64,000 bases of DNA. Origin: Serilophus lunatus. Lineage: Eukaryota > Chordata > Aves > Passeriformes > Eurylaimidae. Positions 1-10,214 of the stretch are shown here, piece after piece. Below the pieces are notes generated by a model. It was given only the letters and a program-made list of their open reading frames with translations, searched no databases and was not told the DNA's origin. The stretch covers positions 1,105,913 through 1,169,912 of the forward strand of contig VXBA01004193.1 of NCBI GenBank assembly GCA_013399895.1, written 5' to 3'. The first letter of the stretch is position 1. Each line of letters opens with the position of its first letter. Position numbers and translations under genes: made by a program.

Positions 1-95
1 CCTCCGGCCCGCCCCAAAGAGCGCCGCGCGCCCCGCGCGGGAGGGGGAGGGACGGCCGGGGGGGGAGGGGTCGGGCTCGGGCTGGAGAAGAAGCA
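1..95. promoter_or_regulatory. CpG-rich, G-rich segment at the window edge (possible end of a CpG island)
   Basis: The first 95 bases are extremely GC-rich, with dense CpG dinucleotides in the first 40 bases followed by long G runs. This is the composition of an avian promoter CpG island or a G-rich low-complexity tract. Only its right edge is visible, so island length, orientation and any associated gene cannot be judged. It ends abruptly against AT-rich sequence. No start codon or exon can be assigned. Confidence 0.45.
39..81 (+). other. G-quadruplex-forming motif cluster
   Basis: Runs of three or more G occur at 39-41, 43-47, 49-51, 58-65, 67-70, 73-75 and 79-81, separated by loops of 1 to 6 bases. 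This satisfies the usual G3+N1-7 quadruplex rule more than once on the plus strand. Such clusters are common at promoters in GC-rich bird DNA. Whether it folds is inference. Confidence 0.6.
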
Positions 96-565
96 AATAA
101 ATAGGTAAAAATGGCTAAATAACATGGATTTATTAATACTAATTAATGATGTTACTGCTGTACTATATGACATATAATATGCATAATATATATAATAGCC
201 ATCATATACATAATACATAAAATATATACAACATCCATAATATATATAATATGCATAATATGTATAATAAGCATACTATATATAATATACATAATATATA
301 TTACATATTATACATTATGTATAATATACATTATATATTATATCAATATAATGTATATAACATTACAGGCCATACATAAAGATATATATGTAGTCTGTTA
401 CAGCAATTATAGTATATTATTCACATTCTACAGTATATTAATTACTATAGCATATGGTTAATATATAATATATAACAATATGAAATAATATATATGATTA
501 TATGATCTTTAACATATGTAGTGTAATAATATGTATTATATAGTACATAATATATATGCACTATG

Positions 566-587
566 TAGTGTGTATATATACACACTA
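566..587. repeat. Perfect 22-bp palindrome
   Basis: The 11-base arm TAGTGTGTATA (566-576) is followed directly by its exact reverse complement TATACACACTA (577-587). With one mismatch (65/88) the symmetry extends to about 562-591. It lies in the middle of the AT-rich tract and could extrude as a cruciform. A spacer-free palindrome of this length is uncommon by chance, although the AT-rich background raises the odds. Confidence 0.85.
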
Positions 588-762
588 TATATAGTACATG
601 CTATATATGTAGCACGTATATAATATAGCATATTAAATATGATATACAGCATAATGATATGAGCATACAATATGTAGTAATAAACATTTAAAATATATAA
701 TTAGTATATAATTTAAATGTATAAGTTATTATAGTGCATATACTATGCTAATTACTGTAGTG

Positions 763-784
763 TAATAATAATAATAATAATAAT
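763..784 (+). repeat. (TAA)n microsatellite, about 7 units
   Basis: A run of consecutive TAA trinucleotides ends the AT-rich tract. It is a simple tandem repeat with no other feature. Confidence 0.9.
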
Positions 785-828
785 GCAATTATTAAGTAAT
801 GATTATTCGCAAAAGTTAAATTAAAGAC

Positions 829-850
829 TATTCTGGGTTGGAAGGGAGCT
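829..850 (-). mobile_element. Possible scrap of a CR1 3' end, reverse orientation
   Basis: The phrase CTATTCTGGGTTGGAAGGGA resembles the reverse-complemented CR1 terminus (AGAATGGTTTGGGTTGGAAGGGACC). Similarity stops after about 22 bases and the rest of the element is not recognisable, so this may be coincidence. Confidence 0.3.
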
Positions 851-1957
851 CAAATAGGAGCCCTCATTTCCTGAGCACATCATTGACCTGCTGTGGGATC
901 TGAGGGGAGAAAGTCCTTAGGAAAAAAAAAATAAAGCATTTCTTCTCTTCTGGTGTAGCCTCAAGTCTGTTCACATTTCATTAGTATTAGAGAACAGCAC
1001 TCCAGCTGAAGTGGACCTTTGTCATGCTAAATAATTTGGCTTAGTTAGTTAATTGTAGTCGCTATTTTAAAGTGAAATTCAAAATACCTGGAGTGGCTGT
1101 GAGCACATAAGGACTTGTAGTGACACGGAGGCTCCCTGAGCACAAAGCTGAGGAGTGCAAACCATTTCTGCAGCAGATCATTTCTTCGATGAAGAAACAA
1201 TACCCTTGGAACACTTGACACCCGTGTTTCAACAACAGTTTCACACAGCCCACCCACTGCAGGCTTTTGCTGCTCTGAAGGATCGTCCCAGGCCACATCA
1301 TCTCCTTTTATTTTGTTTGAGAAATCCCTCGCCCCCTTTTCCATTTCATAAATGAAAGAAAAAAATTGTCCCTAAAAGAAACAACAGAATTTCTTATGGC
1401 ATCGTGATTGCAAACACAGCTCCCCTGCTCCCTGGGCCTGCCCATGGCCTCCTGCTGGATTCACTCTCTGCAGAGGATCCCTGGGCTCTGTCTGAGCCCC
1501 TCCTGCTCTCCCAGTTCCCACCAGTTCCCTCACACTGGACTCTTGTCCCCCCTCCCTAGAATAAGGCCACTCCTCCAGGTGTCAGCATTCTTCAGGTCAC
1601 ACAGATGCTCAGCTCACACCATTCTGCAGAAGAAAGACAACCTTCCACTAGGAATATTTGGGATAAAAAGCCTCAGAAATAAAACCCACCTCCTTTATCC
1701 TGAGAAGAGTGACCTGATTTCTGTGTATGAGATACAATTTCTCTTTTCACCGAGGGTCTGCATCAATTATTGCACAATTTTAGGGGATTAAATCAGCGAG
1801 TGGCTGATGAGGAGAGAGGCAGGATCCCCATCTCCCATCAATCCACAGCATCTTGCAAGACTCCCCCCTTGTTTCCCCATCCTTTCCACTGCTGGAGCCA
1901 GCGTGGAGCACGCAGGGACCAACCAGCTGCTGCTCCTGCCCTGCCAACAAAGCTCTC
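851..1957. other. Single-copy noncoding sequence
   Basis: Mixed-composition sequence with a short A run near 920-929. Open frames here are under 130 codons, overlap on both strands and have no recognised domain. No gene, RNA or repeat is supported. Confidence 0.6.
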
Positions 1958-2098
1958 CCTGAGCTGGGGCTGCCCCATCCTGCAAGGGTCCAAGGCCAGC
2001 TTTGGGGTTTGGGAACACCTGCACTAGTGGAAGGTGTCCCAGCCCGATTTCCAGGACCTTTAAGGTCCCTCCCAACCCAAACCATTCCATGGTTCTGC
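1958..2098 (+). mobile_element. CR1 LINE, 5'-truncated 3' end
   Basis: In order, the text matches the avian CR1 tail: 'ctggggctgccccatcc', 'tccaaggccag', 'ctagtggaaggtgtcccagcc', then 'ctttaaggtccctcccaac' and 'ccaaaccattccatggttct'. Only the terminal ~140 bases are present, as is usual for CR1, which truncates at its 5' end. The reverse-transcriptase ORF is absent. Mismatches to the remembered consensus point to an old, inactive copy. Confidence 0.88.
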
Positions 2099-5000
2099 AG
2101 CAGCTCCACCAGGAATTGAAGCCACGAGGAAGTTTTGGAGTCTCCAGCCTGAGCAGTTGGAGAAACTCTGCTGCCTTCAGCCAGATTAGTGCCCATCATG
2201 TCCTGCAGGGAAAGGCTCTGAGCTGTCACACTGTTACTGGGGCTGTCAGAACCAGTTTGTGGCATTACTCCTGGTTTCCAGAGGCCTCACACAAGTATCT
2301 GTTTCATACCATTCACCACAAGGACCACAGAGGTGGATGGGGACCTTGGGAAAACCACCTTTCCAGCACTCAGAACAGGGATCAGGGGACTGCCTGTGCC
2401 CCCAGCACCACCGTGAGCTGCTGGAGGAAGTTGGAACACTCAGTTCTGAAACACAACTGCCCAGTTTTGCACATTTCCACGGAGATTTTTCCATGAAAAC
2501 TCAGTCATCTCCACCAAAAAAAATCCCCCAAACTGCAAAGCACTTGCAAAACAGTAATGCTGCTACGTGGTGAACTGTACAGAACATTCAGACAATCAGG
2601 GCAGCTCTTGCCCCTGAAAGCTGACATCCCATAAAGCTGGGACAGGAGATGTGAAGAAAAACTGTTGCAGCCAACAAACAGCATGAATTATTACACAGTG
2701 TGAGGGAGGAGATGTTTGTGTTAGAGATATCCAGCATGTCTTTACTCCTAGCAAGCAATAACTCAGTCCATGATAAAGGAGTTTTAAGTCACTCACAGGG
2801 AAGTCAGAAGTGAAAAGAACCACCTCAAGCCCCAAGTGATGGAACAGGATAAAGGAGAACTGGGAGCACCATTTCACTTGTAGCAGAGTTATGGAAATGT
2901 GAGCTTTGCTCTTTAAAATATTTGACAGAGAAAAGACATCAATTGTCTACTCTGAATTTAAGCCTGTAAGTAATTTAAAAACAAAATCATGGATTTTATG
3001 ATGAAAATCCAATGGAGCTGAATCCCAAGCACATCCAAATTGAATGAGGTGCTCCAAGTACATTACCTGAAATATTTCCCTTTTTTGGCTGTTAACAGAG
3101 GTTTATGGGCCATGCCCAAGCATTTCTTTTTGTTAATCTATAAAATGAAAAGGGGGGCAAAAAATCACATAAATCAAGAACTGAACTGCAAGTTTCAGTT
3201 GTTGACTTCATTGGGTTCTGTGCTTCAAAGTGAACTGGAAATTTGAAGCAAGCTTTTTTGCCATGTTTAAAAACAGCAGCAATGGGATCTATCAAATTAA
3301 TTCCACTTCTATTATGCAGATATAAGAACAAGTGAATTTTACCTACACAGGCATTTCACAGAGTAGGTGCACCTTCAGCATCATATGAAGATTGTTAAAT
3401 AACCCTTTCCAGAACAAGGATTCTCCCTTTTTTCCCAAATCCTGGTTGGTGTCTGAGGCAGGATTATTACAAGAAACACTGAAAACTAAGGCATTAAAGC
3501 ATCGTGTGGGTTCAAGGGAGGACTTGAGCTGTCAAACTAAAAAGAATAACAGAGCAGACAGACACGTTTTGTAGTCAGTCTTTGAGGAGAAAAGTCTGCA
3601 ATCTAATTTTGCTGCTGAGGTCAAATCCCAAGATGCAAACCTGATGCAACAGGGCAGTAACAACCACTGCAATAATGGCAAATGTTTTATGCTGCTGATC
3701 ACTGGAAAGCACCAGGAATGACTTCCATCAACACACCCCTTGTGTTGGCATCATTAAGGAGAGGGATTTTCTAGGGGAAACATTAGACTCAGATTTATAA
3801 GCCACAAACCAGACTTGCTCCTTATTTGCAGGCTATGGAAAATAGGCAAAATTAGTGGCACTCTGAGAGAAAGCACATCAGTTCTCCCTGGTCAAAGTGT
3901 GGTTATTCAGTGCTTTGGAGATATGAATTATGATGGATAGCACTGTGCAAAATCAAATCAATATTCTCCACAGCCAGGCAATACAAGCAGAGAGAGTCCC
4001 TTGAAATATCCTTCTCTTTGTCACAGATTATTTTTATGAGTCTTACTATAGAAAAAAAATCACAGTGTGTCCCTTTTAGACACATGGCTTACAAAGCTAT
4101 TCAGGTTCTGGTGATGTCACAAACCACAGGAACGAGGGTGAAGGAATCACAATTTGAGGAGTAAAATTAAAGTCCAGAAATTCAAAATCTTGGCATTCAA
4201 AACATAATTGTTCACTCTCCAGACCTGGAACTCAGGGTTTGTCCTGCTCTGGGGTTCTGCAAACAGGTTCCATGGACAGAGCCAAGGAACTGTGCATGTG
4301 ACAGCTGTGAAGTCAGGCCTGCAATCAGGGGAAGGAATTTCCTGAGATAGCCTGTCAGTCTGACTCACAATTCAAGTGCCATCAGTCTCATGGCATTCCT
4401 GGAAGTTATCTGGCAGTTATGCTCCATGTAGTTATGGAAATAAAAGAAATCTTCTGCCTTTGAAGTTGAAATTTTAAATTTAATGTGTATGCTTCCATGT
4501 AAAAAACCATTACACTTCCAGAGTGCAGTAAATGCCTCATTTTAATATTTTTAATCTACCCAGTCAACTCTGATGTTTCAATTCAGAGGAGAAAAAGACT
4601 CTCAGCTGATCAGAATCACAGAAAATAAGAGGGGTTTAAGGAGTATATCAGGATTAATGGACTCTTCCCATGGTGTCACTGGTGTTTGTTTTAATTTGAA
4701 ACCCCTTTAGCCAAGACTTTTAAAGCACCTCCATCACCCAGTGCCTCCAAATCAGAGCCATAAGCATCACTAATACCAGCTATTTTAAAAGAACAGCTGT
4801 TCTAGCTCTGCTTTTATTCATACTAATGTTGATTTTGAGACTCACCATCACATTATGGGGAGTAATACAAGTGTGAAACCAGTATATGCAAAATTAGAGT
4901 AGAAGAGACTAAAACATGAGGGTGTCTCTGGCTAAATGCTTGGTAGCTAGAAAATAAATGATTCCCTCAACTGAAAAAAATCCATCCCTCAGTCTGCTTT

Positions 5001-6834
5001 TATTTTCAAAAGTATAAATACGCCTGGCAGGAATGTTCAGGCACAAATGAAAGTCATGAGAAACCACATTCTATGGCCATGGAGCTCCACTGCAGAGCCA
5101 GAAATGAGCTAAACTGATTTTTCCACTCCAGAAGTGGATCTAAAGCCTCAATGACCAGTGGACTCTCCTCAGAAACTTAAGGTTCCCCCACCCCCACCAA
5201 TAAATAGTTATCCAGAGGTGGCAAAAAAAAGGACCCTCTCCTCCCTCAGCACTTGCTCCTGCTGGAAGAGGCCAGAGGGAGCAGCTTTGCAGCCCAGGCT
5301 CCAGAAAACAAACCTGGGCTTTACACTTCCCTCCAGCTGAAAGCAGCTCCAGAGGATTCTGCTGGCTGCCTCAAGGGCAGACAGGTAGACAGTCCTTCAA
5401 ACAGAAGAATTCCATTTTTAAATCATCCCAGAGCATTGCTGAAGGTTTCCTCAACATCTTTGGTTGTGACTGGATTTAAGGCACAGAAGAATAAGACTTG
5501 GAATAGAATCAGTCTCTGACTCTGTGTTATGGCAGCTTCACATTTCTCTAAAAATATTGTAGAGAGGGTAAAAATATGAGAAAAGTAGTGTTTCTATTTT
5601 TGCACAATGGTCTTAAGATGGTGCTGAAATGCAGTGAGAAAGAAAAGATCCTGAAAAATTCTTGCTGTTGAGGCAAAAATCATTTTTCTTGAACTGAATA
5701 TATCCTCTGCTTTATTAACAGAGACTGGATGTGGGCTCTGGGATATGAAATATCCTGGAACTGGAGCAGGATGTTTTGCAGTTGCTTCACTGGGGATGTT
5801 AAAGTTCAGCCATGAAATCTTGGGGCACCACAACTGTATTTTAATCTTTGCCAAAACCAGTCTGGCAGCTCCTACAGGGGCCAAATTCTCCTGTGGGCAT
5901 CACCAAGTGGTGCCAGGGCAGCAGTTTGTTGGCCATTCAATCCAGATTATGATTTTCGAAGGTCTCTCTCATCAATCTTCCTTCAATTTTTCAAGCCAGT
6001 TTTTACTGCTGCGGTTCTTTTCCTGTCAAACCTCCAATCCAAGTGAAATCAATATTAAATAATCTCCTAAACACTCAGTGACTGCACACAGACAGGGCCT
6101 TCATGCCTTTGCAGGGCACTGGCTGTTGCACAAAGCATCTCACCATAACAGATGTGGCAGTTTGGATCTACCTCTCTAGGTCAGAATGTCTTAGAGCAGC
6201 AGAAATGCTCATCAAGCCATCAGGATGGGATTAGGAGAACATTCTGGATGAGTGGCACTCGCTCTCTTCCCAGAGGGTTTCCCTCTAAGGAGGGATTGTT
6301 GGGCAGCACAGAAATGGGTCTGTGTCAGGGCCAACAGCAGCAGTGCCAGATGATGTAAGAGGAGGCATTTCCCTGCCAGCTGCACCAGCTTGGCTTGGAG
6401 AAGGGCTGTGCCCGTCCTGGGAGGGAAATTAAAAAGAAAAGGGAAGGCTTGGTAACAATCAGGATCCTCTTTTGGATCTTGGTCAGGTAGGACAAGCAGG
6501 GAGAGAACACTGCATGTGTGTCCCTGGTCTTGATGAATCTCACCCAGATAAACAAATGATTGCCCCAAAATGCAGCTCAGATGGGGCAGCTTTCACTGCA
6601 AGACATTGCCATTCAGCATCCTCCTTTATCACCTCATAGTTCTGGTTACCCCTGCTGATACAGAATTTGGTTTCCCCAGGTCTTTCTCCTTTTAGAGCAG
6701 TGATTTGTAGAACCAAACTCGGTATATTTAATAAGCACAGCAAGAGACAGTCCTTGCTTAGGGCAGTCTAAAGAGATGAAACAAAGGGTTAGGGTGTCCT
6801 GAGCTGGAGACATTTAGAAATTAGACTTAGTGAT
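2099..6834. other. Single-copy noncoding sequence
   Basis: About 4.7 kb of moderately AT-rich sequence. Apart from the weak MIR-like scrap at 3120-3158, I see no repeat family, RNA gene or coding region. Open frames are short and unrelated to known proteins. Numerous AATAAA words occur at the frequency expected for this composition and are not evidence of genes. Confidence 0.6.
3120..3158 (+). mobile_element. Weak MIR/CORE-SINE-like fragment
   Basis: The text 'ttaatctataaaatgaaaag', preceded by a T-rich stretch and followed by a G run, resembles the MIR segment 'TTTCCTCATCTGTAAAATGGGG'. Only about 35 bases are comparable, so the assignment is tentative. Confidence 0.3.
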
Positions 6835-7041
6835 GTGTCTTGTGCTTCCCTGCAGGAAATGTGTGGCCAAAAGGAAGCTGAAAACAGATCTTCTGAGTCT
6901 CAGTTTAAGCGTAAAGTCATGAAGCAAAAGGCCAATATTGGAAAGAGTAGGATGGAATTAAATGCAAGAACAACAAAAACTATTTCCCCCCTCCCTCATC
7001 CACTTTTCCAAAAGCTCTATTACAGTAATGGGAGTAATTAG
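6835..7041 (+). other. Unrecognised 69-codon open stretch with a good splice acceptor inside it (possible cryptic exon)
   Basis: A pyrimidine-rich run ends in CTTCCCTGCAG at 6855 and is followed by an open frame rich in Lys, Glu, Ser and Arg (EMCGQKEAENRSSESQFKRK...). The frame stays open to a stop at 7041. A moderate donor, AAGC|GTAAAGT, lies at 6911, which would define a 55-base exon at 6856-6910. No protein family is recognised, the frame has no upstream ATG before the acceptor, and there is no partner exon nearby. Acceptors of this quality are frequent by chance, so I do not call a gene. Confidence 0.15.
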
Positions 7042-10000
7042 GAGGCTGACAGAGAGCAACTGGAATCTCATCTTGGATTTAGACTCACTGACTTCCCCAC
7101 TGTCCACTGCCCCTCCCAGGACCACGTGCTCAGCACAGGGACTTTGGCAACAGGGATTAGTTTCCAACAGGAGCTGCTGCAGTCTGGTCTAGGAGGGGGT
7201 TTGGGGTTTTTTTATTAAGTATTTATTGGATCACCACTTGTAAGCACAACTACTCGTTTTCAGCATCCCAGCAAGGACCATAAACATTCCCAGTTCATTT
7301 CCCTGACAGTATCTGAGGGACAATTTTCCATCATCCTTTATTTTTTTCATGCACTGAGTCAAACATTTTATTTTCATTGACAGAACAATTAGGAGAAACA
7401 CATGAAACTCCATATGAGAAAACAAGGTCCACATGACACATTTATCCATGAAAAGCAATTCCTAAGGGGAGCAGCAGCACAGAACATACTAATTGTGCTG
7501 ATGGTACCTGATCAAACTGCATTAAAGGCTATTCAAAGTCATCTGTCATGGAAGAAATCTAAACTGTGATTTGCTCTTTCAAGTGTATTTAATGTTACAA
7601 AGTCTCTGGAAGGACGAGGTCTTGCCCTTTTTTGCCATTTAAAGGTTTGTTCTTATTATTCCAGTTCCATCTTGGAAGAGATGTCAATGTTTTACTTCTC
7701 AAAGCCAAGTTATCCTGTAAAGATGATTTCTGAATGAGAGTCATTGCCATTCTACAGACCACACTCCCTTTGTATTTCCCATTTTTTTAAAGCCTAAACC
7801 ACCCCCTTGGGCATCCTAACCTTCAGCAGTATATCAGAGGAAATGACTCATGATTTCACCAGTAATCAATACCTACCAGGCAATTCTTCCACAGTATTAC
7901 TGAGATTCAGATAAATCCATATAATCAGCCCATTAAATATAGCCATTTGTGATGGCTTTAAGTCTGATATCAGCATTTACTTTATAAACAATAAAACAGT
8001 TCTGAAAGTTGTTGCACTGGGCAAGGGAATCCCAGTGACAATACTGCAAATTTCCATCTTATGTGTGACCCAGCTTCATTTCCACAACAACCCCAGCACA
8101 AACCAGTCCTGTGATCCTGAAGACAGTGGAGAGACTGTGCCTGGCCTCGGGTTGGGGTTTCCCCAGCAGTATTTAAGTGGACATGTGCATGCTTGGAGTG
8201 TCAACCAACCAGCCACTTCTCCACCCTCAAAATTCCAACGGAGCCAGTGTTCCCCAGGGCACTCACCCACTTCTCACAGTTCCTCTGGGGGTCTCCTTAA
8301 AGTTACCTGGAGATCTATTCAAAAATGAAATGAAAACTGTCCTTCCCACTCCTGGGCATTGTCTTTGGAATTCAGGGACAGAGCTGACCCCTTCCCATTG
8401 CTAAGCAACATTCCCTGTCTGGCTCAAGCAGCAGCTCCAATTCTTGCTACGAAGATCAAAATATTCAGCAGAGGGAGCAAAGCTGTTTATTTATAGTACC
8501 TTGAAGATGCACACGGAGGATGTACCTTCCTCGAGAACACTTGTTGCACATTTAAACCGTAAGGAACTCCTTCTGTTCCAGAGCCTTTCTTCCTCCCACT
8601 CTGTGGAACGTGTGTGAAGTTATTTACACTATCCCAGCTTGAAGATGAAAATACCAAAACCCCGAAAGGGTAGAGGCTCAAAACCCTCTCTGAAGTCAGA
8701 AAGGGATTATTGCCACTGCCTTCCACCCCTCGGTGTGGTGCTCATCCATGAATAGAGGCATCACTTTCCCTGCTGTCCTCCCCCATCCCCAGCATTACAA
8801 AGAACATTTGTCAGCTCTTTGGGCAGAGCCGGGTAAACAATCCCAGATGAGTGCCCCACACACTCCTCCCTGGAATACTGATCTGGGAGCAAAGATGCCT
8901 TTTGAAATCAAGCCTGTTTTTACAAAAGGGAAGAGGACAAACCTTAAAGGCACCGTGTTTGTCTTTGGGGTGGATTGGGAGGGTACTGGTGGCTCCCAGT
9001 CCCCGACAGCATCACCACGGGAAATGTCCAAGCCACTGCCCACGCCGAGCAGACTGAGGGAGGCAGAGGATAATTACCTGCCTTGGGCCCTTGCCAAGGG
9101 AATTATACCAACAGCACGCCTGTCTTGTAGAACACCAGGGGAGCTTTAATGTTATTAATTTATTGCAGTCTCTCAGCAAGGTAAGAACACAGGGCTTCTG
9201 CCTCATCTCTGGGCTGACACCCCTTCAGTGGGACAGCAGGTCAACACAGGGAGGCAAAATATGTCATTCCCATCACTACCCAAAGGCTTTGCAGTCTGAG
9301 AAGGATTCCTTTCCTCTGATACGTTCACCTGTAAGAAGCCACAACTCCAAGCACAGTGGGCAGGGCAGCAGGCACACAAGGACAGTTCATTCTGGGACCT
9401 GACAAACACATTATTCCCCAGTCTGCCCAAGGCAGGAGGTTGCTGTGGGAGCTGCCTGGCTCGCTGTCCCACTGCCATCCCCTGGGCTGGCAGGGGCACT
9501 CACAGCCTAAATTCCTCCCAGGAAACTTGTGACATTCACATCAGTCAAAGGCAGAGCCCTTGGAGTGGTCGAGCCCTGGCATTTGCTTCCTGCATTTTGT
9601 CCATTATGGAAAGGAAAAGCGAGTGGGATGCCCAGTGAATAGCAATGGCAGCACTCGGTGCTGCTGGAACTGGCTGTTCCACCCTGCACCGTTCCAGGCT
9701 TCCAGCACAGGGATGTGCTGCTGGGAGGGAAAAGCAGCTTCTTTTCTGCTTGGGAAGGTGCCACCTGAGGGTCCCCTGAAAATAAGGGAAGCTCCAAGTC
9801 AGGACTTGCAGCAGCATTATGTGACCACTGCAGGTGAGGAATGGAAGAAAGGGAGCTCTATTTCAAACTTGCATTTCTGTGCTTGCATTTCTGCTCCAGG
9901 ATTTTTATGGAAGGGGGGGGTTGCTGTGAATTTACACCAGCTCTGCTGCTGCTTCTCAGTTAAGTCTAGCAGCCAGGAAAGCCTCTTCAGAAATAACAAT

Positions 10001-10171
10001 TTTCCAGGTCTTCATCACCATCATAATTAGAGTTTTCACCTTTATTTTACATATTTACAGGTAGAAGAAGGGGGTGGGGAGCTCAGGATCCTCAAGAGTT
10101 TTTGGATTTCAGAAGCTGAACAGACCTGCTGAGTTCTCGTGTTCACTAATCCAGTGCCTGCTGCCTTCTGT
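7042..10171. other. Single-copy noncoding sequence
   Basis: No recognisable coding, RNA or repeat signal. A G run at about 9913-9920 and short T runs near 7208-7214 are simple homopolymers. Overlapping frames of up to about 155 codons around 9560-10030 lack any known domain and occur on both strands, as expected of noncoding GC-balanced DNA. Confidence 0.6.
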
Positions 10172-10214
10172 TGTGACCTTCTGCAGCACTTCCCAGTGCC
10201 TCAGCCTGTGAAAT
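10172..10214 (+). mobile_element. MIR/CORE-SINE-like fragment
   Basis: The ordered words 'tgtgaccttctgcagcactt', 'gtgcctcag' and 'ctgtgaaatg' mirror the MIR core order GTGACCTTGGGCAAGTCACTT, GTGCCTCAG, CTGTAAAATG, with gaps. MIR-type SINEs are known as ancient relics in birds. The assignment comes from eye alignment only. Confidence 0.4.

Larger units (their letters stand above)
96..800. repeat. AT-rich low-complexity tract with degenerate TATA/ATAATATGCATA-type repeats
   Basis: About 700 bases are almost entirely A and T, built from recurring short words such as ATAATATATA, CATAATATGCAT and TATATAATATACAT. The repetition is irregular, so this is degenerate low-complexity or an old AT satellite rather than a clean array. 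Many words are self-complementary, giving strong cruciform potential. No ORF or RNA gene is recognisable. Confidence 0.8.

Noticed and set aside
5186..5200. C-rich run as a regulatory site
   Set aside because: Simple sequence with no supporting context.
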